Source: GCA-2401735 sp051252095 (lineage in GTDB: Bacteria > Pseudomonadota > Gammaproteobacteria > Burkholderiales > Methylophilaceae). Taken from it: a DNA stretch of 64,000 nucleotides. The position numbers and the translations under genes are program-made. Every line of letters begins with the position of its first letter. The first letter of the stretch is position 1. Of the stretch, positions 16,902-25,176 are shown piece after piece. The notes under the pieces were generated by a model. It did no database searches. It was not told the DNA's origin and saw nothing but the letters and a program-made list of their open reading frames with translations. The stretch spans positions 1 to 64,000 of the forward strand of contig JBPOFK010000006.1 of the NCBI GenBank assembly GCA_051252095.1, in the 5' to 3' direction.

Positions 16902-18167
16902 ATGACAAGTGAAGTGTTAATGTTAAATAAAGAGGCTGTTGTTATAGCAGCTGATAGTGCAGTAACTACTGGCAGATATCCACATCCTAGGTATTCAAAA
17001 TCTGCCAATATAATCTTTGATCTATCCGTTCACGGCAATGTTGCATTAACTATTTATGCATCTGCAGATATTGACAATGTTCCTTGGAATCTTGCAGTGA
17101 AGCAATTTCGAAAAGTTGATCAAAAAGAAGTGGAGCGACCTAAACTTGCAAACTATCAAGAAGCACTTATTTCGTACCTTGAAAAAAACAGCTCCCTTTT
17201 TCCCGCTAAAGTGTTGAATGAAACGCTAAAAATACGTCTATTTAAAGCATCGACATATGTACTAAATATACTTGAGCATTTATATCCTGATTTTACTAAC
17301 TCAGAAAGGACTAAAAAAGAACGCAAGACTGCATGGTCAAGCGCTTACACTTACTTTTCAAAAGTATTAAGCGAAACAGAACATAAACCTCCATTCACTG
17401 AAAATACTTTAGATGGATATAAGCCTCAGATTGCTGAATACCTTGCAGATATTGCCAATATATATGAAGGTATAAAGTATACCTATGTTGAACATAACCA
17501 GCTTCTCCAATTAACCATTGATACATTATTAAAAAAGCCCACTGATTTTTTAGACTATACAGGTTTGGTTTTTGCAGGATATGGATTTGATGAAATTTTC
17601 CCAAGTTATTGCCATATATGGGTTTACGGGCATATTGGCGATAAGTTGCTGTGGACAGCTGAAAACGGCTATGAGATAACTCATAGCAATGATGCTTGGA
17701 TTCAACCCTTTGCTCAATCATCTATGATTGATAGATTTACGGATGGGTTTGATACGAAATTAAGAACTAATATAGAAACCGAAAGTAAAAATCTTATCAA
17801 CACCATTATTGAGAAGATAAAAGAAAATGGAGTAGAAGTTGACGAGAAAGTATCTTCTATTTTCAATACCGAGCATGCTCAATTTATGAAAAAATGGATT
17901 CAGCAAAATTGGGAGGAGAACTTCCATCCTTTGCGCCGTGTTTTAAACAGTTTAAGCGTTTCTGAAATGGGTCACCTTGCTGAGTCTTTATTAGTGCTAG
18001 AAGAATTACGTGAAAGAGTTACATCACCTACTGAATCAGTTGGGGGACCAATAGATGTAGCAGTTATTACAAAAGCTGAGGGCTTGATATGGCTCAAGAG
18101 AAAACATTTTTTCAATCCAGAATTAAATGTAAAATATTTAAACCGCATCAAATTAGATTATACTTAA
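16902..18167 (+). CDS. Proteasome-like Ntn-hydrolase family protein
   Basis: A 421-residue protein whose N-terminus resembles proteasome beta subunits. After Met1 comes Thr2, then EAVVIAADSAVTTG with Asp18 and KSANIIF with Lys33; numbering from Thr these are 1, 17 and 32, close to the Thr1/Asp17/Lys33 catalytic set. The core is split by a long helical insertion (about residues 60-200) before VFAGYGFDEIFPSY, and it ends with GGPIDVAVITK and a basic tail. This is a known but uncharacterised bacterial family. ATG at 16902 follows AAGGA. It is convergent with the ubiquitin-like operon, so it may degrade tagged proteins; that is inference. Confidence 0.6.
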   Translation: MTSEVLMLNKEAVVIAADSAVTTGRYPHPRYSKSANIIFDLSVHGNVALTIYASADIDNVPWNLAVKQFRKVDQKEVERPKLANYQEALISYLEKNSSLFPAKVLNETLKIRLFKASTYVLNILEHLYPDFTNSERTKKERKTAWSSAYTYFSKVLSETEHKPPFTENTLDGYKPQIAEYLADIANIYEGIKYTYVEHNQLLQLTIDTLLKKPTDFLDYTGLVFAGYGFDEIFPSYCHIWVYGHIGDKLLWTAENGYEITHSNDAWIQPFAQSSMIDRFTDGFDTKLRTNIETESKNLINTIIEKIKENGVEVDEKVSSIFNTEHAQFMKKWIQQNWEENFHPLRRVLNSLSVSEMGHLAESLLVLEELRERVTSPTESVGGPIDVAVITKAEGLIWLKRKHFFNPELNVKYLNRIKLDYT

Positions 18168-18203
18168 TCAATATTACCTTTGGGTAAAACTTGAGGTGTC
18201 AAA

Positions 18204-18398
18204 ATGACAATTTACAATTTACAAAAATCAGAATTAAGTTATATACAAAATTATAAATACCAATCTTACATTGATACTGTTGTGCCAGATGTTAGTGAAC
18301 TATTAAAAAAAGAGAAAGATTATCAACACATTCTCAATGAAAAGTTAAAATCCGCAGCAGATTGGGATTTAAAATTTTCTTATTTTTTAAATAATTAA
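18204..18398 (+). CDS. Small protein downstream of the proteasome-like gene
   Basis: A 64-residue, Tyr- and Lys-rich protein with no recognised domain. A good ribosome site GAGGTG precedes ATG at 18204. It follows the proteasome-like gene by 36 bases, and its stop codon overlaps the DUF6527 stop codon on the other strand. It could be an adaptor, regulator or substrate of its neighbour; nothing in the sequence decides. Confidence 0.5.
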   Translation: MTIYNLQKSELSYIQNYKYQSYIDTVVPDVSELLKKEKDYQHILNEKLKSAADWDLKFSYFLNN

Positions 18399-18733
18399 CA
18401 CCAAACAATCCTTCCTTGCTTCACAAAAAAATGTGACTTGCACCCTTTTGTTCTCCAGATTGAAGGTGACAACGTGGGGATACCAACTAAAATATGAAGA
18501 CGCCACCTTGGTAATGTACTTCCATTGACAGGCAAGACTATTTTGTCGGCACAACCACATGGACATAAAAACTCAACCTGCCACGGCTCATTCTCTGTAC
18601 CAACAACGTAAAGATTTTTTTTCTTTGGGTTATCAATAGGGTCTTCTATAAACTTCACTGTGTATGGCTTATCAAAAAGCCTAATTAAGGGCTGTATAAT
18701 CCAACCAATATAACTCTTAATTTTATTTAGCAT
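18395..18733 (-). CDS. DUF6527 protein of ubiquitin-like operon
   Basis: A 112-residue protein with an N-terminal hydrophobic/amphipathic stretch and a probable metal site: Cys57, Cys59, Cys61 (CPCGC), Cys98, His101 and Cys112. Small proteins of this DUF accompany bacterial Ubl-E2-E1 operons and have been proposed to be peptidases. The start overlaps the E1/JAB stop by one base, so the two are translationally coupled. It is the last gene of the four-gene operon. Confidence 0.7.
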   Translation of the reverse strand: MLNKIKSYIGWIIQPLIRLFDKPYTVKFIEDPIDNPKKKNLYVVGTENEPWQVEFLCPCGCADKIVLPVNGSTLPRWRLHILVGIPTLSPSIWRTKGCKSHFFVKQGRIVWC

Positions 18734-20094
18734 TACAGGTCCATATGCTTATCACCAGCAGCCACAAACAGTCGTAGAGCTTGGTTTTTACTAGAATGCG
18801 AATAATGTTCATAGTAACAATGGGTGAATGAACGCTCTTGTTCGTCAAATTCACTATTAGGTTCCAACCGATACCCATGCAACCTAGCTTTTATATCATC
18901 TATAGCTAATATGGAAGCTTCCATTGTCAAATCCATAACTGCTTGAATGTCGTTAGAGTCATTTGTATAACCCAACTCCTTAAGCTTTTTATAGAAATCA
19001 GGGTCATCCCTACGGAAATTTTCATCACGCAATCTTTCTGCTGAAAAAGCTTCACGGTCGAGCAAACATGATCGGTCAGGCTGAATATAATGACAACGAG
19101 CTAGGGCTTGTTTTAAACCATTTTCATCACCTTTAATAACTACACCTAAATCAAAATATGGGATAAGGTAAGCGCTAGCAATCTTATTTATGGCATGCCT
19201 TGCAACAACATTATCGACACAGCCAATAACAATATCGCATTCCGATAGTGCTTTTACTGTTTTTGCTGTTGGCACAATCTCATTTATAACTGTAACTTTT
19301 GTTGGTAAACCTGTTTCTTGAATCCACTCTGCCGCTCTTTCTACTTTTAACCTGTTGTCAGCAGCGTCTTTTACACGAGAAGCCAACATTCTGTTTAAAT
19401 TACCATCTTCGATAACATCAAAATCTATTAGAACAAGCTCCCCAATATGATTGCGTAACAACAGTTCTATCATAGGGCTACCAGTACCAGAACAACCAAT
19501 CACGCCCACTTTTAATTTCTGTAGTGTATTAGTTGTTTTTGAACCGTAAACCTGCTCTGTCTTCTTAATATAATCTGGCATTCCACTGTTGTTCATAGTG
19601 TCAAAATAAAAACATAGATCATCTCCAGCAACAGCAACCATTTCTATTGGGACAAAGTTGTCATGCTTATTAATTACTCGGCCTTTAATGCTTCCATCAG
19701 GTAACATTATTGCAGACCCATGGGGTTGTTTTCCTTCAATACAGGATGTTAACCTAGGCAAAATATTTAAATCATTTTCATCATCTGTTAATGAAAAATT
19801 ATTGAGTCCTGTTGGGTGGCTATGAAGCATAATAAGTGACAGCCCTTCTTTTTCTAGACACTCATATTTTGGTATTAAAAATTCTTCAGTCGGCCAGGAT
19901 AAAAAAGTTGGTGTTCGTTTGATGCATGCTTCATACGGTAAATGCTCAATTCGTTTAACCAGCAATATCACATCCTCACCGCGCAATACAGGTTCACATA
20001 AAAGAAGTGACCCTGCTTCATTTCCGTCAAGTGCAATTACATGCTTTTTTATATCTAAATGCTGTAAACCAGTCATTCGTAATTTTATGCCCAT
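18733..20094 (-). CDS. JAB peptidase-E1 activating enzyme fusion
   Basis: A 453-residue fusion. The N-terminal JAB/MPN domain has the JAMM set: Glu26 (NEAGSLLL), His91-Ser-His93-Pro, Ser101 and Asp104. It should cut Ubl precursors or remove Ubl from targets. The C-terminal E1/ThiF domain has the nucleotide loop G200-C-S-G-T-G205, followed by VLIDFDVIEDGNLNR, and a possible catalytic Cys region near 286-292 (ECDIVIGCVDN). Ubl adenylation and transfer to the E2 are expected from the family. Its start overlaps the E2 stop by ten bases. This fusion order is typical of the multi-ubiquitin operons catalogued by Iyer, Burroughs and Aravind and later called Bub. Confidence 0.88.
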   Translation of the reverse strand: MGIKLRMTGLQHLDIKKHVIALDGNEAGSLLLCEPVLRGEDVILLVKRIEHLPYEACIKRTPTFLSWPTEEFLIPKYECLEKEGLSLIMLHSHPTGLNNFSLTDDENDLNILPRLTSCIEGKQPHGSAIMLPDGSIKGRVINKHDNFVPIEMVAVAGDDLCFYFDTMNNSGMPDYIKKTEQVYGSKTTNTLQKLKVGVIGCSGTGSPMIELLLRNHIGELVLIDFDVIEDGNLNRMLASRVKDAADNRLKVERAAEWIQETGLPTKVTVINEIVPTAKTVKALSECDIVIGCVDNVVARHAINKIASAYLIPYFDLGVVIKGDENGLKQALARCHYIQPDRSCLLDREAFSAERLRDENFRRDDPDFYKKLKELGYTNDSNDIQAVMDLTMEASILAIDDIKARLHGYRLEPNSEFDEQERSFTHCYYEHYSHSSKNQALRLFVAAGDKHMDL

Positions 20095-20507
20095 ACTTTA
20101 CCCTGCGCCTCCTCTTCTAATATTTGTTGTACATAGCATATGTGAGTTATAAGGCTATTGACACCGGAACGCCATCTAACACTTGCAGGATAATGTCTTG
20201 ACCATTGCCACCACCTTTTTCCGTCAAAAACACTGGATTCTGTTAGCCTAGGTATACAAATATCGTCCGACCGCTTAACCATTACATCAGTAAAAAACAT
20301 ATCTAATGCTGCACCACTAGTGTAATCATGCGGAATTTTAATCTTAAGATTAACCTTTTCTGGCAAAAATGGTTGAGGTAAAAGAAAGCCATAAAGAACT
20401 ACACACCGTATATTTCCGTCCTGGATAGCCTCCCACGTCAAATTCAAACTATTAAGAAACTCGACGTCTTCCTCAGGCAAGTGAAAGCCTCTTCGAAGGT
20501 CAACCAT
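20085..20507 (-). CDS. Prokaryotic E2-like conjugating protein (family E type)
   Basis: A 140-residue protein of the bacterial E2 family E kind: FHLPEEDVEFL at the start, YGFLLPQPFLPEKVNLKIKIP, then DYTSGAALDMFFTD and GKRWWQWSRH...WRSGVNSLITHI near the end. Three Cys (35, 84, 124 from the chosen start) are candidates for a thioester or none may serve. A longer frame begins at 20573, but the ATG at 20507 gives the compact ATGGTTGA overlap with the Ubl stop and is preferred. It is placed between the Ubl and E1/JAB genes. Confidence 0.8.
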   Translation of the reverse strand: MVDLRRGFHLPEEDVEFLNSLNLTWEAIQDGNIRCVVLYGFLLPQPFLPEKVNLKIKIPHDYTSGAALDMFFTDVMVKRSDDICIPRLTESSVFDGKRWWQWSRHYPASVRWRSGVNSLITHICYVQQILEEEAQGKVWA

Positions 20508-20811
20508 TGCAAGCTTCTTTGGGTACACTTTCAAAACGTTCAACTCCAGGCTTTCTAAGATCAACTTCCTCATCCGGCTCTAATTTTATACGCTTGCCAC
20601 CCCGCAATTTTTGCTGAAGGTGATACTCTTTTGGGTCTATATCAGCCGCCACGAGAATTTCTGCTGCCGTAATTGGTGATTGAACCCGAATTTTCTCTTT
20701 ATCAACCTTAATTAAATAGTATTTAACGCGTTTCGGTATAGGCTTGTCAGAGCATGCATACTCTTCAAGATCAATCACTTCTATTTCATCTAACTCATTA
20801 ACATCTACCAT
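20500..20811 (-). CDS. Ubiquitin-like protein (multi-ubiquitin domain family)
   Basis: A 103-residue protein with one beta-grasp domain: KYYLIKVDKEKIRVQSPITAAEILVAADI, then YHLQQKLRGGKRIKLEPDEEVDL, the pattern of the prokaryotic multi-ubiquitin domain. The N-terminal 30 residues are acidic. The chain ends Cys-Asn-Gly, so the terminal Gly may be ready for activation without trimming. It leads the operon; AGGCAGGGA lies upstream as ribosome site. The promoter region holds a large palindrome shared with the divergent XRE gene. Confidence 0.8.
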   Translation of the reverse strand: MVDVNELDEIEVIDLEEYACSDKPIPKRVKYYLIKVDKEKIRVQSPITAAEILVAADIDPKEYHLQQKLRGGKRIKLEPDEEVDLRKPGVERFESVPKEACNG

Positions 20812-20880
20812 GTTTTATTCCCTGCCTTTATTTATCAAAGCTGAATTATTTCAGCCGTTAATGCATAGTATAACAAGCTT

Positions 20881-20925
20881 GCTAAGTTTGTCAAGCATTT
20901 AATTAGCATGCTTGACTAACTTAGC
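20881..20925. promoter_or_regulatory. Operator palindrome between ubl operon and XRE gene
   Basis: GCTAAGTTTGTCAAGCAT (20881-20898) and ATGCTTGACTAACTTAGC (20908-20925) are 18-base arms that match at all but one position. It lies in the only promoter-sized gap between the divergent Ubl and XRE/ImmA genes, so the XRE protein probably binds it and controls both sides. Confidence 0.75.
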
Positions 20926-20974
20926 GTTTATGCTATTGTTTACAGTTATATATAAGGAGAAACTTGGTATAAGT

Positions 20975-21355
20975 ATGGATATTAAAAAGACTGAACCACA
21001 TGCGCCAAATAGCTTTGGGCTGTTTCTCAAAACACTTAGAGAGACAACCAAAATGTCATTACGAGCGGTTGAAGAGGCTACTGACAAACAAATATCAAAT
21101 GCATATTTGAGTCAACTTGAAAATGGAAGAATAGCTAAACCATCACCTCACATACTCCACACACTATCCACAGTATATGGAGAGGACTATTCCAAACTAA
21201 TGGAGAGAGCTGGTTATATTTCTCCTTCTTCTGATAAAAACCTAAATAAAAAACATGGTAAAGCTGCAACCTTTGCTATCGAAAACTTAACTTCAGCGGA
21301 AGAAAACGAACTTTTAGAGTATTTAACCTTTATAAGAAATAAGAAAAATGGATAA
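20975..21355 (+). CDS. XRE-family repressor paired with ImmA/IrrE peptidase
   Basis: A 126-residue protein with an N-terminal helix-turn-helix (FGLFLKTLRETTKMSLRAVEEAT...ISNAYLSQLENGRIAKPSPHILHTLSTVY) and a C-terminal acidic tail. ATG at 20975 is used; the AAGGAG site sits 14 bases upstream, a little far. The next gene, an ImmA-type peptidase, starts two bases after its stop. Such pairs work as a repressor and the protease that inactivates it. It faces the Ubl operon across the palindrome. Confidence 0.8.
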   Translation: MDIKKTEPHAPNSFGLFLKTLRETTKMSLRAVEEATDKQISNAYLSQLENGRIAKPSPHILHTLSTVYGEDYSKLMERAGYISPSSDKNLNKKHGKAATFAIENLTSAEENELLEYLTFIRNKKNG

Positions 21356-21357
21356 TT

Positions 21358-22269
21358 TTGAAAAAAGTAGACGACTGCAGCTTAACAACCGAACAATTCC
21401 AAAAAATTAGATCTGAAGCTAACCGTGCTCTAACTGAAGCAGAGGCATTTGGTCAGTTTCCAACACCTATACATGACATCATGTCTGTAGCAGATGTTCA
21501 TGAAGTTGAAGAAGACGTCTTAAATGAAAGCTTTGTTGCTAAGCTCAGGAAAGAAGTTAGTGGAACACTAAGAAAGGCACTCGAAAAAGTTATTGGCCTA
21601 TTTGACGCCCGTAGTAGACTAGTTTTCATTGACCGATCACTTCATAAAGTTAAACAGACTTTTATCAGGCTGCATGAAACTGCCCATGGTTTTTTAATTT
21701 GGCAAAAAGATATGTATGCTATCGTGGAAGACAGTAAACATAATCTAGATCCGGACGTTGCAGACCTTTTCGATAGAGAAGCTAATGTATTTGCATCGGA
21801 GGTTCTTTTTCAGTGTGACGGTTTTTGTAATGAAGCAAATGATTCTGATTTTAGTATCTTCGTACCTGTAGGTATGAGTAAAAAATATGGTGCTTCTATT
21901 TACGCATCAATCCGGCAATACGTTTCTAAAAACCCAAAATCTTGTACCGTAGTCATTTTAAATCCACCCGTAATTACTGAAGAGGTAGGGTTTAAGGCTG
22001 AACTTAGACGTGTCGTTTCTTCGCAGTCTTTCATGGAAACTTTTGGCAACTTAGACTTGCCAGAACACTTTACTCCTGATGACAGTATTGGTGCGATGAT
22101 TCCTATTGGTAAACGTAGATCATCAAATAAAAAAGAAATAACCCTTGTAGATAGAAATGGTGATGCACATGAATGTATTGCCGAAGCTTTCACACAAACC
22201 TACCAAGTATTTATACTAATTCTTCCTGTTAAAACACTTATAAAAAAAATTATATTACCTTCAACCTAA
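21358..22269 (+). CDS. ImmA/IrrE-family metallopeptidase
   Basis: A 303-residue protein with the zinc motif LHETAHG (HExxH) and a downstream FDREANVFASEVLF helix supplying the third ligand. The N-terminal part may bind the repressor and the C-terminal part is a longer extension than in minimal ImmA. The start is TTG at 21358, directly after the XRE stop. By analogy with ImmA of ICEBs1 it should cleave the XRE repressor in response to a signal such as DNA damage or infection, switching on the divergent conjugation operon. That link is inferred. Confidence 0.8.
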   Translation: MKKVDDCSLTTEQFQKIRSEANRALTEAEAFGQFPTPIHDIMSVADVHEVEEDVLNESFVAKLRKEVSGTLRKALEKVIGLFDARSRLVFIDRSLHKVKQTFIRLHETAHGFLIWQKDMYAIVEDSKHNLDPDVADLFDREANVFASEVLFQCDGFCNEANDSDFSIFVPVGMSKKYGASIYASIRQYVSKNPKSCTVVILNPPVITEEVGFKAELRRVVSSQSFMETFGNLDLPEHFTPDDSIGAMIPIGKRRSSNKKEITLVDRNGDAHECIAEAFTQTYQVFILILPVKTLIKKIILPST

Positions 22270-22327
22270 CTAACTACAACGTAATGTTTTTGTAAAATAC
22301 TTTCTCATTACTATATCGATTTAGCAA

Positions 22328-22657
22328 CTAAGGTTTCTTTTCGGTATTAGCTGTTAACTGAATCAACATTTCTTTTCTGGCGGCACTCATTTCAAGTAAA
22401 GAAGACACCTTTACTTCAAGCGCATCAGCAATCTTTAATAAATTAATAATAGCAATATTATGCTCACCACGCTCAATCCCACCCACATATGAGCGATCTA
22501 ATTCAGCCTTGTCTGCCAAAGCTTCTTGAGATAGTCCCTGCGCTAATCTTTCTGCACGAATAGCTTCCCCTAGTGCAACTAAGGCTGGATGTCCTGCGAA
22601 TGATGGTGAAGGTTTTGCCACAACATTATAGTGCGTCCTTGCTGCATTTGAAACCAC
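22328..22657 (-). CDS. XRE-family DNA-binding protein
   Basis: A 109-residue protein with a central helix-turn-helix: LGEAIRAERLAQGLSQEALADKAELDRSYVGGIERGEHNI, then NLLKIADALEVKVSSLLEM. It is a lone regulator, convergent with the ImmA gene and divergent from the lipoprotein gene. No partner toxin or peptidase overlaps it. It may regulate the neighbouring small genes. Confidence 0.8.
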   Translation of the reverse strand: MVSNAARTHYNVVAKPSPSFAGHPALVALGEAIRAERLAQGLSQEALADKAELDRSYVGGIERGEHNIAIINLLKIADALEVKVSSLLEMSAARKEMLIQLTANTEKKP

Positions 22658-22735
22658 GGGATAAGATACCCAAAACCAATCTCATCATTCCTAATACTTC
22701 TAACAATCATCAATCACACAAAGGAGAACCATTAA

Positions 22736-23251
22736 ATGAAAAGATATTTTTATATAGCCATAGCCTTATTATTACTTGCAGGTTGTAGTGAACAACCTTC
22801 AGTTGAAAGTCTAATTAAGTCTAACCTAAGAGATCCTGACTCTGCGAAATTTCGAAATTTCATTATCAGCAAACATAAAACTATGGCTTGTATTGATTGG
22901 AACGCAAGGAATAGTTTCGGTGGTTATGGTGAATGGGATACCGCCAGATTAATCAACGAAGGGAAAGGTTGGTCTATAGTCAAAATGCAAATCAATGCAA
23001 ATGAATATGGAAGATGGTGTCCTCAACAGAAAATGGATTCGTATGAAGAATTTCAAGCAGTTGCTAAGGACCTTGTAAAAGAAGTCGGTAATGGTCCTAC
23101 TATGAGTAAAAAACCACCTAATAAGACTATAAATGCAAATGAAAAGCCAGAAAAAGAAGATAGTGCAGCATTAGAAGCAGCAATAGCGGAAGCTGAAGCA
23201 GAAGCCAGAGATGCAGTTAATGCAGCTAGAGAAGCAGCTAATGCAGATTAA
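22736..23251 (+). CDS. Small lipoprotein with Ala/Glu-rich tail
   Basis: A 171-residue protein with a lipoprotein signal (LLLLAGC, Cys17). The middle part, VESLIKSNLRDPDSAKFRNF, is a recurring motif of small secreted proteins, and the last 40 residues are a low-complexity Ala-Glu stretch, probably a helix. ATG at 22736 follows AAGGAG. A strong terminator lies after it. Its role in the island is unknown. Confidence 0.7.
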   Translation: MKRYFYIAIALLLLAGCSEQPSVESLIKSNLRDPDSAKFRNFIISKHKTMACIDWNARNSFGGYGEWDTARLINEGKGWSIVKMQINANEYGRWCPQQKMDSYEEFQAVAKDLVKEVGNGPTMSKKPPNKTINANEKPEKEDSAALEAAIAEAEAEARDAVNAAREAANAD

Positions 23252-23289
23252 GCTTTTAATATAGCCAACAACTTCTAAGTTTTTTCTTC

Positions 23290-23322
23290 GCCCGTATGCT
23301 ATTCAGGTATGCGGGCTTTTTT
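23290..23322 (+). terminator. Rho-independent terminator
   Basis: GCCCGTATGC and GTATGCGGGC form a ten-pair stem with two G-U pairs around loop TATTCAG, followed by TTTTTT. It ends the lipoprotein transcript. Confidence 0.85.
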
Positions 23323-23343
23323 ACGTCTATACAAAGGAGAACT

Positions 23344-23808
23344 ATGATTACCATTCACAACTTCAATGATACCTACCAGCTATATCAACTAGGTTTAATT
23401 GCATTTCGATTACTGCAAGAACAAGCCATGGTTATGCTAAGTATCTGTGGCAAATCCAGTGATGCTTTAAGCATTTCCCATCAAGATATTCAATGGCTAG
23501 CTGAGCAGCCTGAATCTGAATTGAGCTACATGGATATGTTAGGCGGTGATATGCATATCTGTGAGCACGTAACCGATCTTCAACAAATCAAAGGCTGTGA
23601 TCATGAGTGGGCAGCGTCACATGATGGCAATTGGCCCAATGTTACGGATATACCTTTGTCTTGGGATGTTTGCTGTTACTTGGAAGAAGCTGAGGGTGAC
23701 CCTCAATGGGTCATGTTTGTCTTCTGTTGGAACAATGCTGGTGGACCTGTGTATTACGTGCCTAAGCGTTTATGGGAGCTTGCAAGAGTCACTGAGCATC
23801 AAACATAA
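23344..23808 (+). CDS. Island-borne hypothetical protein
   Basis: A 154-residue acidic protein without membrane or signal segments. I do not recognise its family. Recognisable patches are LEEAEGDPQWVMFVFCWNNAGGPVYYVPKRLW near the end, and it has several Cys. ATG at 23344 follows AAGGAG; a longer frame from 23296 runs through the terminator and is rejected. Proteins of this size and acidity are common as anti-restriction or regulatory cargo on plasmids and islands, but nothing proves that here. Confidence 0.6.
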   Translation: MITIHNFNDTYQLYQLGLIAFRLLQEQAMVMLSICGKSSDALSISHQDIQWLAEQPESELSYMDMLGGDMHICEHVTDLQQIKGCDHEWAASHDGNWPNVTDIPLSWDVCCYLEEAEGDPQWVMFVFCWNNAGGPVYYVPKRLWELARVTEHQT

Positions 23809-23817
23809 GTGCCTTAC

Positions 23818-24486
23818 TTATTCATTACGCCATTCTGCTGGCGGAAATATTTCTAATGATGCTTTATTCTCTTTTAACCAATCACAAACCGACTCGTTAT
23901 TAAAATGCTTTAAATTTTGACGAATCAGGAATACCTTTGTTCTACTTTGTCCCACTAACGACTTTAATAACATCACTTGTCGTTTTGGCGTGAATGGTCC
24001 TCTCACTATCATCCAAAGTAATCGCCCTTGTGTTTGAATGGCTGAAACCATCCTTAACCCTTTCTGTGCTCTAGGATGACTGTGAGACAAGCCAACCGAT
24101 GCAATATGTCCCATCCAGTAAATTTGAGCCTTTTCAGCTATGCTGCGCTCAATCAAATTATCCATTTCTATGCTCAGCCATTCTTTAATCACTTTGGGAC
24201 ATTGATCAAGCTTGCTCTCCTGTCGGTTCAATGGCGGAAAGCCCCATCGTTTTAGAAAATTGACGACATCAGCATTTGTTAGGTTCACTTTAAATTCATT
24301 ATCAATAAGTTTCTTCACCAAATCACGTGTCCATAAAGTGAACTGGACATTCTTATAAGGCGAACTAAACCCATAATAAAATGGGCGTCTTCTTGATATC
24401 TTGGCAAATATTGCTAACTCTTGCTCATCGCTGAGCTTTCGCCTGACATATGAATTACTTTCTTTTAACGCCAATTTATTATCCAT
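23818..24486 (-). CDS. IS630-like transposase-derived protein, catalytic residues apparently lost
   Basis: A 222-residue protein. The first part, LWTRDLVKKLIDNEFKVNLTNADVVNFLKRWGFPP, is the winged-helix block of IS630-type transposases. The second part resembles the DDE_3 domain in layout (IYWMGHIASVG, LRMVSAIQTQGRLLWMIVRGPF, VFLIRQNLKHFN), but the Asp residues that normally follow the first strand and sit in the LDNxxxH block are replaced. The reading frame is complete and no terminal inverted repeats are seen nearby. It is convergent with the 23344 gene. It may be a domesticated DNA-binding protein. Confidence 0.6.
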   Translation of the reverse strand: MDNKLALKESNSYVRRKLSDEQELAIFAKISRRRPFYYGFSSPYKNVQFTLWTRDLVKKLIDNEFKVNLTNADVVNFLKRWGFPPLNRQESKLDQCPKVIKEWLSIEMDNLIERSIAEKAQIYWMGHIASVGLSHSHPRAQKGLRMVSAIQTQGRLLWMIVRGPFTPKRQVMLLKSLVGQSRTKVFLIRQNLKHFNNESVCDWLKENKASLEIFPPAEWRNE

Positions 24487-24849
24487 AAAGATATATTCAT
24501 TAACACGCCTTTTTAACTAAGCCTCGCAAAAGAAAATCCTTCATTTGTTGTTTGTTGACAACAACATCAACTTAATTTGAATACACTAAATTGAGATGTT
24601 TCTAGCATTTTAATCCATAAATTCAATTAATTAACAAATCCCGTTCAATTAGATTACGCCCTCTTAAAAATAGGTGTTTTTGATGGCTATCAATCTTAAA
24701 AAAACTCTATACGATAAAAGGTATTGAAGAGGCATTTCAATGATTGTCGCAAAATAAACATATTTATGAGCGATTGGTTATGACTATTCTGCGCAGTCAT
24801 GACTATTTTGTAAGTAGCAGAAAATTTTAAATTTATTAAGGAAAACTAT
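24487..24849. other. Gene-free AT-rich stretch
   Basis: No gene, clear hairpin or repeat beyond the short direct word ATGACTATT (twice near 24780-24810). Confidence 0.5.
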
Positions 24850-25176
24850 ATGAATGAGAATTTTATTTTAGATTATTGCAATTACCAGGAAGGCGTAGAT
24901 ACAGGGTATTTTTGTTTTGGGGAGCAACTTATCCCGTATGAATTTATCAAGGCTTTAAAAAAACGCGTCGATCCATCTGATTTTAGTTCAGGCGCAGTTT
25001 TAGATATATACGACGTTTTAGGTTATGACTATGTAGCCTCTTTAAACACAAAAGAATATTACGTTGTTGGGCTATGTTTATCAATTATTGCTTCTGAAAG
25101 TCAATCAAAGGTTCATTATAAAAGCATAAACGTTGGTTGGAAAAGCAACACACTAGGAAATGAAGATGACTATTGA
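24850..25176 (+). CDS. Small acidic protein, tandem paralogue 1
   Basis: A 108-residue acidic soluble protein of unknown family. It aligns with the next gene: GYFCFGEQLIPYEFIKALKK against GYFLIDGKLVPKSLIARIND, and LGYDYVASLNTKEYYVVGLCLSIIAS against LGEELWASLNEDEQSVAGACVLIIIE. The two are therefore tandem paralogues, with an 11-17 base overlap. ATG at 24850 follows AAGGA. Confidence 0.6.
   Translation: MNENFILDYCNYQEGVDTGYFCFGEQLIPYEFIKALKKRVDPSDFSSGAVLDIYDVLGYDYVASLNTKEYYVVGLCLSIIASESQSKVHYKSINVGWKSNTLGNEDDY

Noticed and set aside
23296..23343. Longer start for the 154-residue protein
   Set aside because: The extension reads through a terminator stem and lacks a ribosome site.
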